In this document: positions 1 through 12,416 of the stretch, piece after piece
Layout of the letters: every line of letters begins with the position of its first letter
How positions within the stretch are numbered: position 1 is the stretch's first letter
Origin: Clitoria ternatea
Lineage: Eukaryota; Streptophyta; Magnoliopsida; Fabales; Fabaceae
Length of the DNA stretch: 64,000 nt
Direction of reading: 5' to 3'
Assembly (NCBI GenBank): GCA_037962975.1
Contig: CM075675.1
Coordinates: 27,158,501-27,222,500 of the forward strand
The notes under the pieces: model-generated
Told to the model about the DNA's origin: nothing
Database searches by the model: none
Seen by the model: the letters and a program-made list of their open reading frames with translations, nothing else
Translations under genes and position numbers: made by a program

Positions 1-181
1 TGACCCTTCGATCGACAGGAAAGTAAAAGGTGGGGTTGACCCTTCGATTGACAGGAAAGTAAAAGGTGGGGTTGACCCTTCGATTGACCGAAAAGTAAAA
101 AGGTGGGGTTGACCCTTCGATTGACAGGAAGTAAAAAGGTGGGGTTGACCCTTCGATTGATAGGAAAGTAAAAGGTAGGGT
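1..181 (-). repeat. 36-37 bp tandem array in Ogre 3' UTR
   Basis: Five adjacent near-identical copies begin with TGACCCTTCGATTGACAGG on the plus strand and end with AGGTGGGGT. The array may continue off the left edge. It lies downstream of the Ogre pol stop in the element's own direction. Ogre and other Tat elements are known for tandem repeats in this position. Confidence 0.9.
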
Positions 182-189
182 TCTGCCCC

Positions 190-540
190 CATGATCTAAA
201 GTGGAAGAGACCTGGGGTGGTGCCCCAGTTTGAGTTGTTTAGAAATTTGGGGTACTGCCTCTTGACTTGACTGAAAGTGGAAGAGACCTGGGGTGATGCC
301 CCAGTTTGAGTTGTTTGGAGATTCGGGGTACTGCCCCTTGACTTGACTGAAAGTGGAAGAGACCTGGGGTGATGCCCCAGTTTGAGTTGTTTGGAAAATC
401 GGGGTACTGCCCCTTGACTTGACTAAAAGTGGAAGAGACCTGGGGTGATGCCCCAGTTTGAGTTATTTGGAAAATCGGGGTACTGCCCCTTGACTTGACT
501 GAAAGTGGAAGAGACCTGGGGTGATGCCCCAGTTTGAGTG
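190..540 (-). repeat. about 76 bp tandem array in Ogre 3' UTR
   Basis: Four full copies and one partial copy of a unit containing GAGACCTGGGGTGATGCCCC and TCGGGGTACTGCCCCTTGAC. Each unit holds short palindromes (GGGGTGATGCCCC and GGGGTACTGCCCC), so every copy can form small hairpins. The array abuts the 36-bp array but the unit is unrelated. Confidence 0.88.
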
Positions 541-599
541 TATGGTGAGTGCTATTTTGGTGATGAGGAATTTATTGGGGAAGAAAAAACCACGTGGAG

Positions 600-960
600 T
601 CCGCTTTTGGATTGTGATTCCACCGAGGGGAGCTGGTAAGAGTCCTCTTCAGGATTATGGTTCCACTGGGGAAGAGGTCTTGATTAGTGCTAATTTCTGA
701 TAATCATGGTTCCACTGGGGATGAGGAGCCTGGAGGAGCTTTCTTAGTTGAAGCTCAACCAAAGAAAGGAGATTCAGTTGAAGTCTTTATCCCTAGATTA
801 CAGTTCTACTAGGGGAATAGACTCATCCTAAGTCTGACTGTGGCTCCACTGGGAGAGAGACCTTGAACTAGCTGAAGCTTATTTCTGGATTACAGTCTTA
901 CTGGGGGAAGGACCTAATCTGACTTGTAGGCCCACCGAGGAGAGAGTTACGGGATCCTCT
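600..960 (-). repeat. Diverged repeats of a TTCCACTGGGGA-type motif
   Basis: About seven imperfect copies of a motif like GGATTATGGTTCCACTGGGG occur at irregular spacing (near 612, 652, 700, 793, 835, 886 and 922). They look like an older, decayed array in the same Ogre 3' UTR. From 961 to 1510 the UTR continues with no gene or clear repeat seen. Confidence 0.65.
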
Positions 961-1510
961 GAGTTCTTCTAAGCCTGTTTGTTACAACAACATGCAAAAA
1001 AAGGGTGAGTAGTACAGAGATAAGTTTCAAAACTGGGTAGATCCTGTGAGACCGTGACCCTTAGGATAACTCATGGACAGAGGAGAATGAACGAGGCAAT
1101 CATAGCTTTGGAGTACGTGTCGGGCTGGATCTTTGTGATGATTGCTCAAGTAATGGTCGAGTAGTAGGAGCATCTTGTCCCTCACGACTTTAAATGTTCA
1201 TCATTCTTTTATTTATTTTGTTAAAAACACAATGTTTTATCATATCAATGCAATGTATAACACGTATCGAAAAAGGATGAATTTTATTCATGTATGTCAA
1301 ACAGAATACAGAGAATGGATAAAGGGGAAAATAGATAGGATGGAATGAAGTTACATAGGGCAGGTCAAGGCCAGGAGAAACAAGGAAGGTTCAAGGATCC
1401 TTCAGTGAATTCCTGAGACTAGTGAGAATCTCAATCCCACGTCACGACCTCAAGTACACCGTTCAACTCTGCCTTCGAGAGGGTAGTTTGACCGTGGTCC
1501 ACATGCCTCA

Positions 1511-4500
1511 TGTAACATCCTGCTTTTAATAGTAGTTCTATTATGTAATTTATGAAGCATGGAAGGTCTGTAAGTGTTAATCAATGAATAAAACATTCTA
1601 TGGATGGCTAATGCTTCAGAAATTTCATTTTTTGGGTGTAATTTTAGAAATTTCATAGATCCTTATAATTAAGATTCAAATTCCGAGTGAAAGGATGAAG
1701 GAAGAGGAGTCAGCTGAGTGAGATCGGAAGGAACACTTCTGATCCGTTCTGATCTCCAAAGTTAGGACGATGTCAAGACTTCAAAGAAGAAGATCGGATG
1801 CCCACTAATACCACATCATATCGGATGACCGATGTAGGGAGGACAGCTTATGTGAAGCAGACAGGATCAACGTTTTACTGAGTGAGATATGGGTCGTATG
1901 ACCATGAGACCGGATTAATGCTTGTCATTTGTGAACACCGGTTGGATTCAAGGAAGGTTGATCCTTAAAACCAATGTTTACACCGGATAAATTGTACCGG
2001 TATTAGAGACCAGACTTAGTCCGTCCAGGGAAAAAGAAGACTACAGAATAGGAAGGGTACAGTTTTCTTACAAAACTGGGGTCTCATGCCTTGGCGGAGT
2101 AATAAATTTAGGCGGGGTCACACATTTTGGCAGAGTCATAAGCATTGACGAGGTCAAATGCCTTGGCGGAGTAACGTGAACATCTTTTAGGGCATGGACA
2201 TCTCTTAAGATACACTCAACACCGCCCTTCACATAACACCGCCCTTCACATAACACCGCCCTTCACATAACACCGCCCTTCACACAACACCGCCTTCACA
2301 TAACACCGCCCTTCACACAACACCGCCTTCACACAACACTGCCCTTCGCACAACACCGCCCGTCACTCAACACCGCCCTTCACACTCTATACCACCCTCA
2401 CGCTATACCGACCTCTACAAATCCTTCAACAGTGAATATTTTTTTAATTCCACTTCAGCTAGTGATCAACCCACTTAATCACATGAATCCAAAAATGAGT
2501 GGCACAATGAACCAATCACAGGGGAAAGTTGCATCCATTATAATACCTTTGTATATTTTATTCCAACCAATGCAAAACTGACTGTGAAAGGAGTCAAAAG
2601 GCTCCATTATCCCACCTAATCCTCCAACTAATGTTCCCCACTTGTCTGGTATTATTAAATCTGCCCCATTTACTAAGGCCCGATTAGAACAAACTGGTGA
2701 ACTAATTCTCCTCCAATTCGAACAACTTTGGGGACTGTAAGGGAGCCATTTCAATCGACAAACCAAGTAAGAGGGGAGAGGGTTGTGAATAACTATGAAA
2801 TGGGTAGAGTTGTATGCTGTTCTAGGATTCCAGTCTTAATTTCGCATATTGTGGCTTAATTTTGAAACTGAAACGTATGAATTTGCCTTTGACTTCTTCA
2901 TGAGAATTATAGATCTTTTTGTTATCTAAATTATAAGACCTGATTCAATTAATTTGAGTATGTATAGCAAAAGTTATAGCCAAATTACTACTGCATATTC
3001 GAGTGAAAGATTTATTCCATGTTTTGTGTATATTTTGATATACTGGGATTTATACATGCATAATCAGTCTTGGATGTCTTCATTAAATTTGTAGATACTT
3101 ATGTTTTAGATCTTTAGAAAGTGGTTTCACATCAAAATAATTTTTGTAGCTCAAGTTATGCTCAAATTACTGAAGTATGTGCAAGCTGAAATTCTGAAAT
3201 TCTGAAATTCTGAAATCCGAATCTTGTTTTTAAAACTGGAAAGTTTGTGGTGAGAATTAGGGGTTGGTATCTTCATGGAAATTGTAGTTATGTGTGTTAA
3301 TCATAATTTAGAATTAGTTTCATGTCAAAATCACGTCTGTAACTCCAGATACGTTCTAAATACTAATCTGTGTACATTTTGGAAAACTTATCTTGAGGCA
3401 GTATGGTATTTTGTGAATAAGTGGTATTTCTAATTGGAATCTGAAGTTGTGTTCTTAATGAAAGTTGTAGATAATTGTATTTTTAAGCTATAGAAAGTGG
3501 AATCATCTAAAAAGGAGTTGAATTGCTCATGTTATGACTGTTTTGCTAATGTATGTTGCTGTTGGGAATGCTGAAATTCATTGATTAAGGCTATTATGAA
3601 AGAAAATGATATTTTCTCTATAGATAAAGATTTATTATTGAATTCTTGAGTGATTATGAGTTATTAGAAATGTTGTTGAGCATTATACAGTTTGTTTGAT
3701 ATGGTGATGAATAATTATGAATAGCAAAACCACTTTGTATGTACATGAATGCCTTGTAATATTGATACATGTGACTCAAAACAGTAAATCCATGATTTTG
3801 TGAATTATTACGAGTGTTGTGTCCTTTGGGGACTTGTATTCCAAGAGGTTTTAGAAATATGGATATCATGGTATGTTAAAAGAATTAAAGGCATTCATGC
3901 ATCATAAGCATTCGGACGCACCATGGAATTTAGGGGTTCCATGATTGCCTACCCTGGTGGGGGGTTACTCTATGATGAGTTAAGCCCTATTTTGTTGTGT
4001 GCCATGGAGTGTAAGGATTCATGGTTTATGCAAAAGTCCTACTTATGATATTGTGTACTTCGGTACTTAAGCGCCATGAAGTATAGGGATTCATGGTATA
4101 TGCTAAAGCCCTATTTGTGTCTCTATGAGACTTTTACTGCAGTATTCCCACCAAACCAAATGGATCCAACATGACATCATTTAACTAATTGAAGAATTAT
4201 TAAATGGACTTGTTTGGTATATTCATCATATCATTATGAGTTGTTGATTGTGTTTGTGCAATTTTATCTATTTTATATTTATTCTATATTCTGTCTCACT
4301 CTTACATTAATTTTTACAGTGAATGACACGCAGAATGCAGAGTGATGCCATGATGGATGTCTATTTGAATTATTACCTAAACTTTGATTTTATGGGTTGT
4401 AATAAATATAATATGTCATGTACTATTATGTTCTAAATCGTTTCCGCTATTTAAGTATTTTCTTGAATTTAATTATTCACGACTAGCATATATGATAATT

Positions 4501-4618
4501 TTTCTGCTGTTATCAACTATTACATAAACTCTGAATTAAATTGATGGATTTTAAAATGATCTTTCGAAAAAGTGAAAAATTTACTCGAAAATTTTAATCA
4601 ACGTTTCGGGGCGTTACA
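1511..4618 (+). repeat. 5' LTR of Tekay-like element
   Basis: 3108 bp, from TGTAACATCC to GTTACA, repeated at 9372-12416. Over the first 600 bp I counted about nine differences from the 3' LTR, roughly 1.5%. The length difference of 63 bp comes mainly from copy number in a 17-bp array. There is a short run of GAAATTCT repeats near 3188-3226. Small minus-strand ORFs of 95 and 71 codons recur in both LTRs only because the LTR is duplicated. No gene is seen. Confidence 0.97.
2217..2390 (+). repeat. 17-bp tandem array in 5' LTR (about 10 copies)
   Basis: Consecutive copies of CACCGCCCTTCACATAA with a few changes or 1-bp losses. The 3' LTR has about six copies at 10080-10185. The four-copy difference accounts for most of the length difference between the two LTRs. 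Confidence 0.9.
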
Positions 4619-4621
4619 TGT

Positions 4622-4633
4622 TGGTATCAGAGC
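4622..4633 (+). promoter_or_regulatory. Primer binding site, initiator Met-tRNA type
   Basis: TGGTATCAGAGC starts three bases after the 5' LTR end and matches the complement of the plant initiator methionine tRNA 3' end used by many gypsy and copia elements. Confidence 0.92.
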
Positions 4634-4916
4634 ATTTTCAAAAATTCAGGACCAATTGCTATGACATGTATTGATTCTTGATATACTATGTGAATTGTTT
4701 GATTATTTGTTTGATAATATGTTACGTATGTACTATATGACTTATGCCTGACTGATAAAATGCAAAAGATTTATTTGATTACCTCTTGATAATATGATAA
4801 ATGTGTTATATGATTTATTGCTTAACTGATAAACTGTAGAATAATGATAGTTATGTAGTATTTATATATGATATATTATCCCTTATAATTGGTATAAACC
4901 AATCTACGAATATAGG

Positions 4917-5792
4917 ATGGCAAGAAACAACAACAACAATGATATGGCAGCAGCTTTCAACCGTTTAGCTGAAGCCATAGAACGACAAAACCAACCAAGG
5001 AGCACTGGAGGACTCCATGGGTTAGACCACTTCCTGAAGAGAAAGCCTTCACAATTCAAAGGAGGTTATAATCCAGAAGGAGCATATCTTTGGGCCAAGG
5101 AAATGGAGCGCATCTTTCGAGCATTGCCCTGCACAGAATGCGAAAAGGTGGAGTATGCCACCTACATGTTAGTGGAAGAGGCAGAGAACTGGTGGATTCA
5201 TGCTAGAATCCGTATGATCGAGACTGACAGACCCTTGATCTGGGCCAACTTCAAAGACTGTTTCCTGGAGAAATATTTTCCAGCAAGTGTGAAAAGTCGC
5301 AAGGAGCTGGAATTTATGGAGTTGAAACAAGGCTCGATGTCCGTTGGAGAATATGCTACAAAGTTTGAAGAACTATCTCTCTTTTACCCTCCTTTTCAAC
5401 AGGCTGGTGCCGAAGAATCGAAATGTGTCAAATTTGAGAACGGACTGAATCTGGAAATCAAAGAAGCGATAGGGTACCAAGAAATTCGGAGTTTTCCTAT
5501 TCTGATCAACAAATGTAGAATTTTTGAAGAGAATCACCAAGCCAGACTGGCACATGAAAGGGCTAATAGACAACTGAAACCTCAGTCAGTTGATTTCAAA
5601 AGAAGAGGATCGTTCTATCCAAGTCGCTCCAGAGGAGGATCATCATCATCGTCATCTTTTGATAGACGTAATAATATGAGGTGTCTTAAGTGTGGAGGTA
5701 ATCATCATGTACGTGATTGTAACAGACGTCTTGAAGAGGTCACTTGCTTTCGATGTAATCAAATAGGACACATCAGTCCAAATTGTCCGTAG
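4917..5792 (+). pseudogene. gag: Gag polyprotein of Tekay-like element, ended by TAG
   Basis: 291 codons. It encodes the capsid-nucleocapsid protein that would package the element RNA. Residues about 60-160 form the retrotransposon Gag region, including WAKEMERIF and an ENWW motif. A basic Ser/Arg-rich stretch (about 225-250) leads into two zinc knuckles: 256-268 (CLKCGGNHHVRDC, one residue short in the Cys-His interval) and 277-290 (CFRCNQIGHISPNC, the usual CX2CX4HX4C). The TAG at 5790 comes one residue after the second knuckle. The same frame stays open past it into protease, so in related elements gag and pol are probably one ORF, and this TAG is probably a mutation. Readthrough cannot be excluded. 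The ATG lies about 300 bp after the LTR end in an AT-rich leader. Confidence 0.88.
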
Positions 5793-7154
5793 AACAATCA
5801 AAACAACAACAGGAACACTATAAGTGAACCAAGAGGCTCTAATTATCAGAGAGGTCGAGGAGAAGACACACGTACTGCCCAACCTCCAAGACAGAACAGG
5901 GAGTCCACAGATCAGAGGTTGCAACAAACAACTGGGAGAGTCTTTGTCATCAGCGGTTCAGAGGCAGACCAAGCTGATGACCTCATACAAAGTAAGTGTG
6001 AGATTAATGGTACAATCCTCTCTGTGTTATTTGATTCTGGTGCTACGCATTTTTTCATTTCTGATGAGTGTGTTAGACGCTTTCAATTACCTGTGAAGCC
6101 TATGACATATGATCTGATTGTTTCCACTCCCACCGGTACACAACTTAGGACTGCTAAGGTGTGTAACGAATGTTCTATACTCATAGAAGGTAGACGCTTT
6201 CTTGTCGATCTTATTTGTTTACCTTTGAAGGATCTGGAGGTGATTCTGGGGATGGACTGGTTATTGACAAATCGAGTCTTGGTGGACTGTCACAACAAGA
6301 CCGTGGTATTTCCATCAGAAAATCTAAATTCTGACAACCTCAAGACCTATGTATTACAAGGTGAAAGTCAATTGTTTGCTTTATTCACTCTTTACAAAGA
6401 AGATGGTGAACCTAAAGCAATCGAGATGCCGGTTGTTTCTGAATTTCCTAAAGTATTTCCTGAGGATGTCTCAAGTTTACCTCCAGAACGAGAGGTAGAA
6501 TTCTCCATTGATTTAACTCTAGGAGCAGGACCAGTGTCTAAAGCTCCATACCGTATGGCACCAATTGAACTGGCGGAACTGAAGAAACAAATTGAAGAGT
6601 TACTGGAGAAGCATTTCATCAGACCTAGTGTGTCACCATGGGGAGCGCCAGTATTGCTCATCAAGAAAAAAGATGGAAGCATGAGGTTATGTGTAGATTA
6701 TCGTCAGCTGAACAAATTGACGGTGAAGAATAGATATCCTCTACCCAGAATTGATGATCTGATAGATCAATTGAGAGGCGCTGCAGTGTTTTCCAAGATT
6801 GATCTACGATCGGGGTATCATCAGATTCGTGTCAAGTCTGAGGATATTCCAAAGACAGCCTTTAGAACACGATATGGTCATTACGAGTACCTTGTGATGC
6901 CCTTCGGAGTGACCAATGCCCCAGCCGTATTCATGGATTACATGAATCGAGTATTTCATCCCTACTTGGATCAATTTGTCATCATTTTTATTGATGATAT
7001 TCTGATCTATTCAAAAACTGCAGAGGAACATGAAAAGCATCTTCGAGTGGTATTGCAGATTTTGAAGGAGAAGCAGTTGTATGCAAAGTTATCAAAATGT
7101 GAATTCTGGTTGAAAGAGGTAAAATTCCTAGGCCATGTAATCTCAAATGAATGA
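5793..7154 (+). pseudogene. pol: Pol part 1: aspartic protease and reverse transcriptase
   Basis: Continues in the gag frame directly after the TAG. A linker rich in Asn, Gln and Arg runs to about 5918. The retropepsin active site DSGA is encoded near 6033-6044, with hydrophobic flanks and the later ILGMDWL motif. The RT fingers and palm follow: a VDYRQLN motif, then DLRSGYHQI, MPFGVTNAP, and the catalytic FIDD near 6987-6998, then GHVIS. A TGA at 7152 interrupts the frame, most simply from GGA in the conserved stretch before VDP. No frameshift is present. The enzymes would mature the polyproteins and copy the RNA to DNA. The copy is non-functional as annotated unless stops are read through. 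Confidence 0.9.
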
Positions 7155-7961
7155 GTATCTGTGGATCCTTCTAAAATAGAAGCTGTGGTAAAATGGGAGA
7201 GACCTACTTTAGTCACTGAGATACGAAGTTTCATGGGATTAGCTGGTTATTATCGGAGATTCATTGAAGGGTTTTCTCAAATTGCCCTACCAATGACTCG
7301 GCTAACCTGGAAGAATCAACCTTTTTCTTGGACACCAGAATGTGAGAAAAGTTTCCAAGAACTGAAGTTGAAGCTTACATCTGCTCCAGTCTTAACCTTA
7401 CCTAATCCACAAGAAGATTTCATGGTTTATTGTGATGCTTCCAAAATAGGCTTAGGATGTGTTTTGATGCAGCAACGAAAGGTGGTTGCCTATGCTTCTA
7501 GACAGTTGAGACCACATGAGATGAACTATCCGATGCATGATCTAGAATTGGCAGCAGTGGTATTTGCTCTGAAAATCTGGAGACACCATTTGTATGGAGT
7601 CAGGTTTGAAGTGTTCAGTGACCACAGGAGCTTGAAGTATTTGTTCGATCAAAAAGAATTGAACATGAGGCAGCGAAGGTGGATGGAGTTTCTTAAAGAT
7701 TATGATTTTGATTTGAAGTACCATCCAGGAAAAGCAAATGTGGTGGCAGATGCACTAAGCCGAAAGTCCATTCATATGGCATCTTTGATGATAAAAGAAA
7801 TGGAGATGATAGAACAGTTCAGAGACATGAACTTGGGTGTAGAGATGAAATCTTCAAGGAGTATGACTTTGGGGACTTTGAAGATAACCAATGATTTCCT
7901 GAAACTGTTAGGTGAAAGACAGAAAGAAGATTTGCCATTACAAGAGTTGAGAGAATTATAG
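7155..7961 (+). pseudogene. pol: Pol part 2: RT connection and RNase H
   Basis: Same frame as gag and protease-RT. It opens with the RT thumb/connection (RSFMGLAGYYRRFI) and continues to a Ty3-type RNase H. Catalytic-type residues are visible in VYCDASKIGLG, in HDLELAAVVFALKIW, in FSDHRSLKYL and in NVVADALSRK. RNase H would remove RNA from the RNA-DNA hybrid and shape the purine-tract primer. A linker to integrase follows, ending in TAG at 7959 with a TAA 45 bases later at 8007. Both are in the same frame and both are compatible with single substitutions (CAG to TAG, TTA to TAA). Confidence 0.88.
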
Positions 7962-8009
7962 GCGAATGGAAAAGATATGGGACTACAAGAAGGATCAGAT
8001 GGAATTTAA

Positions 8010-9323
8010 AGGATCAGGAATAGAATTTATGTACCAGATGATGTTGATCTGAGAAGGACGATTCTAGAAGAAGCGCATAAAAGTATGTTGAGCATTCATC
8101 CTGGATCAACTAAGATGTATCAAGATCTAAGGAAAAGCTTTTGGTGGCCAAGGATGAAGAAAGAGATAGTTGAATATGTGTCTTCATGTTTGGTGTGTCA
8201 AAAAGCCAAGGTAGAACACCAGAAGCCATCTGGTAAACTGCAACCATTAGAGATTCCTGTCTGGAAATGGGATGACATCTCAATGGACTTTGTGTCAGGA
8301 TTACCAAGAACACGTTCAGGGAATGATGCAATCTGGGTTATTGTAGACAGATTGACAAAGTCTGCTCACTTCCTCCCAATGAATATGAAGAACTCTTTAC
8401 AAAAATTGGCACAGTTATATGTGAAGGAGATCGTAAGACTACATGGTGTACCATCTAGTATTGTGTCAGATAGAGATCCAAGATTCACTTCCCGATTCTG
8501 GGGAAGCTTGCATCAGGAATTGGGTTCAAAGCTTCGATTGAGTTCAGCTTATCATCCCCAAACAGATGGACAGTCAGAGCGTACCATACAAAGTTTGGAA
8601 GACTTACTGCGATCTTGTGTGATTGAACATGGTGGTAGTTGGGAGCAATTTCTTCCATTGATTGAATTCACGTATAACAATAGCTACCACAGTAGTATTG
8701 GTATGGCTCCATTTGAAGCATTGTATGGTAGGAAGTGTCGAACGCCACTTTGTTGGTTAGAAACTGGTAAAAGTTTAGCGTTAGGACCTGAAATTGTGCA
8801 GCAGACTACTGAACAGATAGAAATGATCAGAGAAAAGATGAAGGCATCTCAAGACAGACAGAAGCAGTATTATGATAAGAGGAGGAAACCACTTGAATTC
8901 CAAGTCGGTGAGCATGTATTTTTGAAGGTTTCACCTCACAAAGGGATTGGCCGAGCCTTGAAGAGTAGGAAATTGAGTCCGAGGTTCATTGGACCATATG
9001 AGATCCTAAAGAGGGTTGGTACAGTGGCATATCAGATTGCACTTCCTCCTCACCTGGCAAATCTGCACAATGTATTTCATGTATCACAGCTGAGGAAGTA
9101 TGTGCAAGATCCCAACCACGTGATTGCTGCCGATGATATTGAAGTTAGAGAAAATCTGACCATCTCCACAGAACCTACACGGATCCTAGAAAGATCGAAT
9201 AAACGCTTGAGGAACAAGGATGTACCACTGGTAAAAGTTGCATGGAAACAAGGAACTGATGTAACTCTGACTTGGGAGTGTGAAGATGCTATAAGAACAC
9301 AGTATCCCGGTTTGTTTCACTGA
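8010..9323 (+). pseudogene. pol: Pol part 3: integrase with chromodomain-like C terminus
   Basis: Same frame again, uninterrupted after the TAA at 8007. The zinc-binding HHCC module spans the histidine just before 8085, the HPGSTKMY region and CLVCQ. The DDE core shows D in ISMDFVSGL, D in SDRDPRF and E in DGQSERTIQ. The GPY/F-type motif appears as FIGPYEIL, and the C-terminal segment ending in LTWECEDAIRTQYPGLF resembles the chromodomain tail of Tekay/Del integrases, which is thought to steer insertion to particular chromatin. The stop is TGA at 9321-9323, 48 bp before the 3' LTR. This portion is the best preserved part of the element. Confidence 0.9.
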
Positions 9324-9359
9324 GGTGCGCATTAAATTTCGAGGACGAAATTTCTATTA

Positions 9360-9371
9360 GGGTGGGAGAAT
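9360..9371 (+). promoter_or_regulatory. Polypurine tract of Tekay-like element
   Basis: GGGTGGGAGAAT directly abuts the 3' LTR start at 9372, as expected for the plus-strand DNA primer. Confidence 0.88.
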
Positions 9372-12300
9372 TGTAACATCCTGCTTTTAATAGTAGTTCT
9401 ATTATGTAATTTATGAAGCATGGAAGGTCTGTAAGTGTTAATCAATGAATAAAACATTCTATGGATGGCTCTTAATGCTTCAGAAATTTCATTTTTTGGG
9501 TGTAATTTTAGAAATTTCATAGATCCTTATAATTAAGATTCAAATTCTGAGTGAAAGGATGAAGGAAGAGGAGTCAGCTGAGTGAGATCGGAAGGAACAC
9601 TTCTGATCCGTTCTGATCTCCAAAGTTAGGACGATGTCAAGACTTCAAAGAAGAAGATCGGATGCCCACTAATACCACATCACATCAGATGACCGATGTA
9701 GGGAGGACAGCTTATGTGAAGCAGACAGGATCAACGTTTTACTGAGTGAGATATGGGTCGCATGACCATGAGACCGGATTAATGCTTGTCATTTGTGAAC
9801 ACCGGTTGGATTCAAGGAAGGTTCATCCTTAAAACCAATGTTCACACCGGATAAATTGTACCGGTATTAGAGACCGGACTTAGTCCGTCCAGGGAAAAAG
9901 AAGACTACAGAATAGGAAGGGTACAGTTTTCTTACAAAACTGGGGTCTCATGCCTTGGCGGAGTAATAAATTTAGGCGGGGTCACACATTTTGGCGGAGT
10001 CATAAGCATTGACGAGGTCAAATGCCTTGGCGGAGTAACGTGAACATCTTTTAGGGCATGGACATCTCTTAAGATACACTCAACACCGCCCTTCACATAA
10101 CACCGCCCTTCACACAACACTGCCCTCACACAACACCGCCCTTCGCACAACACCGCCCGTCACTCAACACCGCCCTTCACACTCTATACCACCCTCACGC
10201 TATACCGACCTCTACAAATCCTTTAACAGTGAATATTTTTTTAATTCCACTTCAGCTAGTGATCAACCCACTTAATCACATGAATCCAAAAATGAGTGGC
10301 ACAACGAACCAATCACAGGGGAAAGTTGCATCCATTATAATACCTTTGTATATTTTATTCCAACCAATGCAAAACTGACTGTGAAAGGAGTCAAAAGGCT
10401 CCATTATCCCACCTAATCCTCCAACTAATGTTCCCCACTTGTCTGGCATTATTAAATCTGCCCCATTTACTAAGGCCCGATTAGAACAAACTGGTGAACT
10501 AATTCTCCTCCAATTCAAACAACTTTGGGGACTGTAAGGGAGCCATTTCAATCGACAAACCAAGTAAGAGGGGAGAGGGTTGTGAATAACTATGAAATGG
10601 GTAGAGTTGTATGCTGTTCTAGGATTCCAGTCTTAATTTCGCATCTTGTGGCTTAATCTTGAAACTGAAAACGTATGAATTTGCCTTTGACTTCTTCATG
10701 AGAATTGTAGATCTTTTTGTTATCTAAATTATGAGACCTGATTCAATTAATTTGAGTATGTATAGCAAAAGTTATAGCCAAATTACTACTGCATGTTCGA
10801 GTGAAAGATTTATTCCATGTTTTGTGTATATTGTGATATACTGGGATTTATACATGCATAATCAGTCTTGGATGTCTTCATAAAAGTTGTAAATATTTAT
10901 GTTGTGGATCTTTAGAAAGTGGTTTCACATCAAAATAATTTTTGTAGCTCAAGTTATGCTCAAATTACTGAAGTATGTGCAAGCTGAAATTCTGAAATTC
11001 TGAAATTCTGAAATCCGAATCTTGTTTTTAAAACTGGAAAGTTTGTGGTGAGAATTAGGGGTTGGTGTCTTCATGGAAATTGTAGATATGTGTGTTAAGA
11101 ATAATTTAGAATTAGTTTCATGTCAAAATCACGTCTGTAACTCCAGATACGTTCTAAATACTAATCTGTGTACATTTTGGAAAACTTATCTTGAGGCAGT
11201 ATGGTATTTTGTGAATAAGTAGCATTTCTAATTGGAATCTGAAGTTGTTTTCTTCATGAAAGTTGTAGATAATTGTATTTTTAAGCTATAGAAAGTGGAA
11301 TCATCTAAAAAGGATTTTAATTGCTCATGTTATGACTGTTTTGCTAATGTATGTTGCTGTTGGGAATGCTGAAATTCATTGATTAAGGCTATTATGAAAG
11401 AAAATGATATTTTCTCTATGGATAAAGATTTATTATTGAATTCTTGAGTGATTATGAGTTATAAGAAATGTTGTTGAGCATTATACAGTTTGTTTGATAT
11501 GGTGATGAATAATTATGAATAACGAAACCACTTTGTATGTACATGAATGCCTTGTAATATTGATACATGTGACTCAAAACAGTAAATCCATAATTTTGTG
11601 AATTATTACGAGTGTTGTGTCCTTTGGGGACTTGTATTCCAAGAGGTTTTAGAAATATGGATATCATGGTATGTTAAAAGAATTAAAGGCATTCATGCAT
11701 CATAAGCATTCGGACGCACCATGGAATTTAGGGGTTCCATGATTGCCTACCCTGGTGGGGGGTTACTCTATGATGAGTTAAGCCCTATTTTGTTGTGTGC
11801 CATGGAGTGTAGGGATTCATGGTTTATGCAAAAGTCCTACTTATGATATTGTGTACTTCGGTACTTAAGCGCCATGAAGTATAGGGATTCATGGTATATG
11901 CTAAAGCCCTATTTGTGTCTCTATGAGACTTTTACTGCAGTATTCCCACCAAACCAAATGGATCCAACATGACATCATTTAACTAATTGAAGAATTATTA
12001 AATGGACTTGTTTGGCATATTCATCATATCATTATGAGTTGTTGATTGTGTTTGTGCAATTTTATCTATTTTATATTTATTCTATATTCTGTCTCACTCT
12101 TACATTAATTTTTACAGTGAATGACACGCAGAATGCAGAGTGATGCCATGATGGATGTCTATTTGAATTATTACCTAAACTTTGATTTTATGGGTTGTAA
12201 TAAATATAATATGTCATGTACTATTATGTTCTAAATCGTTTCTGCTATTTAAGTATTTTCTTGAATTTAATTATTCACGACTAGCATATATGATAATTTT

Positions 12301-12416
12301 TCCGCTATTATCAACTATTACATAAACTCTGAATTAAATTGATGAATTTTAAAATGATCTTTCGAAAAAACGAAAAATTTACTCAAAAATTTTAATCAAC
12401 GTTTTGGGGCGTTACA
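9372..12416 (+). repeat. 3' LTR of Tekay-like element
   Basis: 3045 bp from TGTAACATCC to GTTACA, followed at once by the target duplication CCTCA. It is nearly identical to 1511-4618 except for fewer 17-bp repeat copies near 10080-10185 and scattered substitutions. Confidence 0.97.

Larger units (their letters stand above)
1511..12416 (+). mobile_element. Complete Tekay/Del-like Ty3/gypsy chromovirus retrotransposon
   Basis: A 10.9-kb element bounded by LTRs starting TGTAACATCC and ending GTTACA, flanked by the 5-bp duplication CCTCA at 1506-1510 and 12417-12421. A methionine-tRNA-type primer site follows the 5' LTR and a purine tract precedes the 3' LTR. The internal region is 4.75 kb with one gag-pol reading frame in the order protease, RT, RNase H, integrase, which is gypsy order. 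Long LTRs of about 3.1 kb and a chromodomain-like integrase tail fit the Tekay/Del clade. It is inserted in the 3' UTR of the minus-strand Ogre. Four in-frame stops but no frameshift are seen, so it is young but inactive as a coding unit. Confidence 0.95.

Noticed and set aside
1..540. Regular repeats considered as a CRISPR array
   Set aside because: Units are directly adjacent without unique spacers, in a plant retrotransposon UTR.
2479..2766. 95-codon minus-strand ORF, also at 10276-10563, and a 71-codon ORF at 3654-3869 and 11452-11667
   Set aside because: They recur only because the two LTRs of one element are copies. No domain is seen and codon use is unremarkable.
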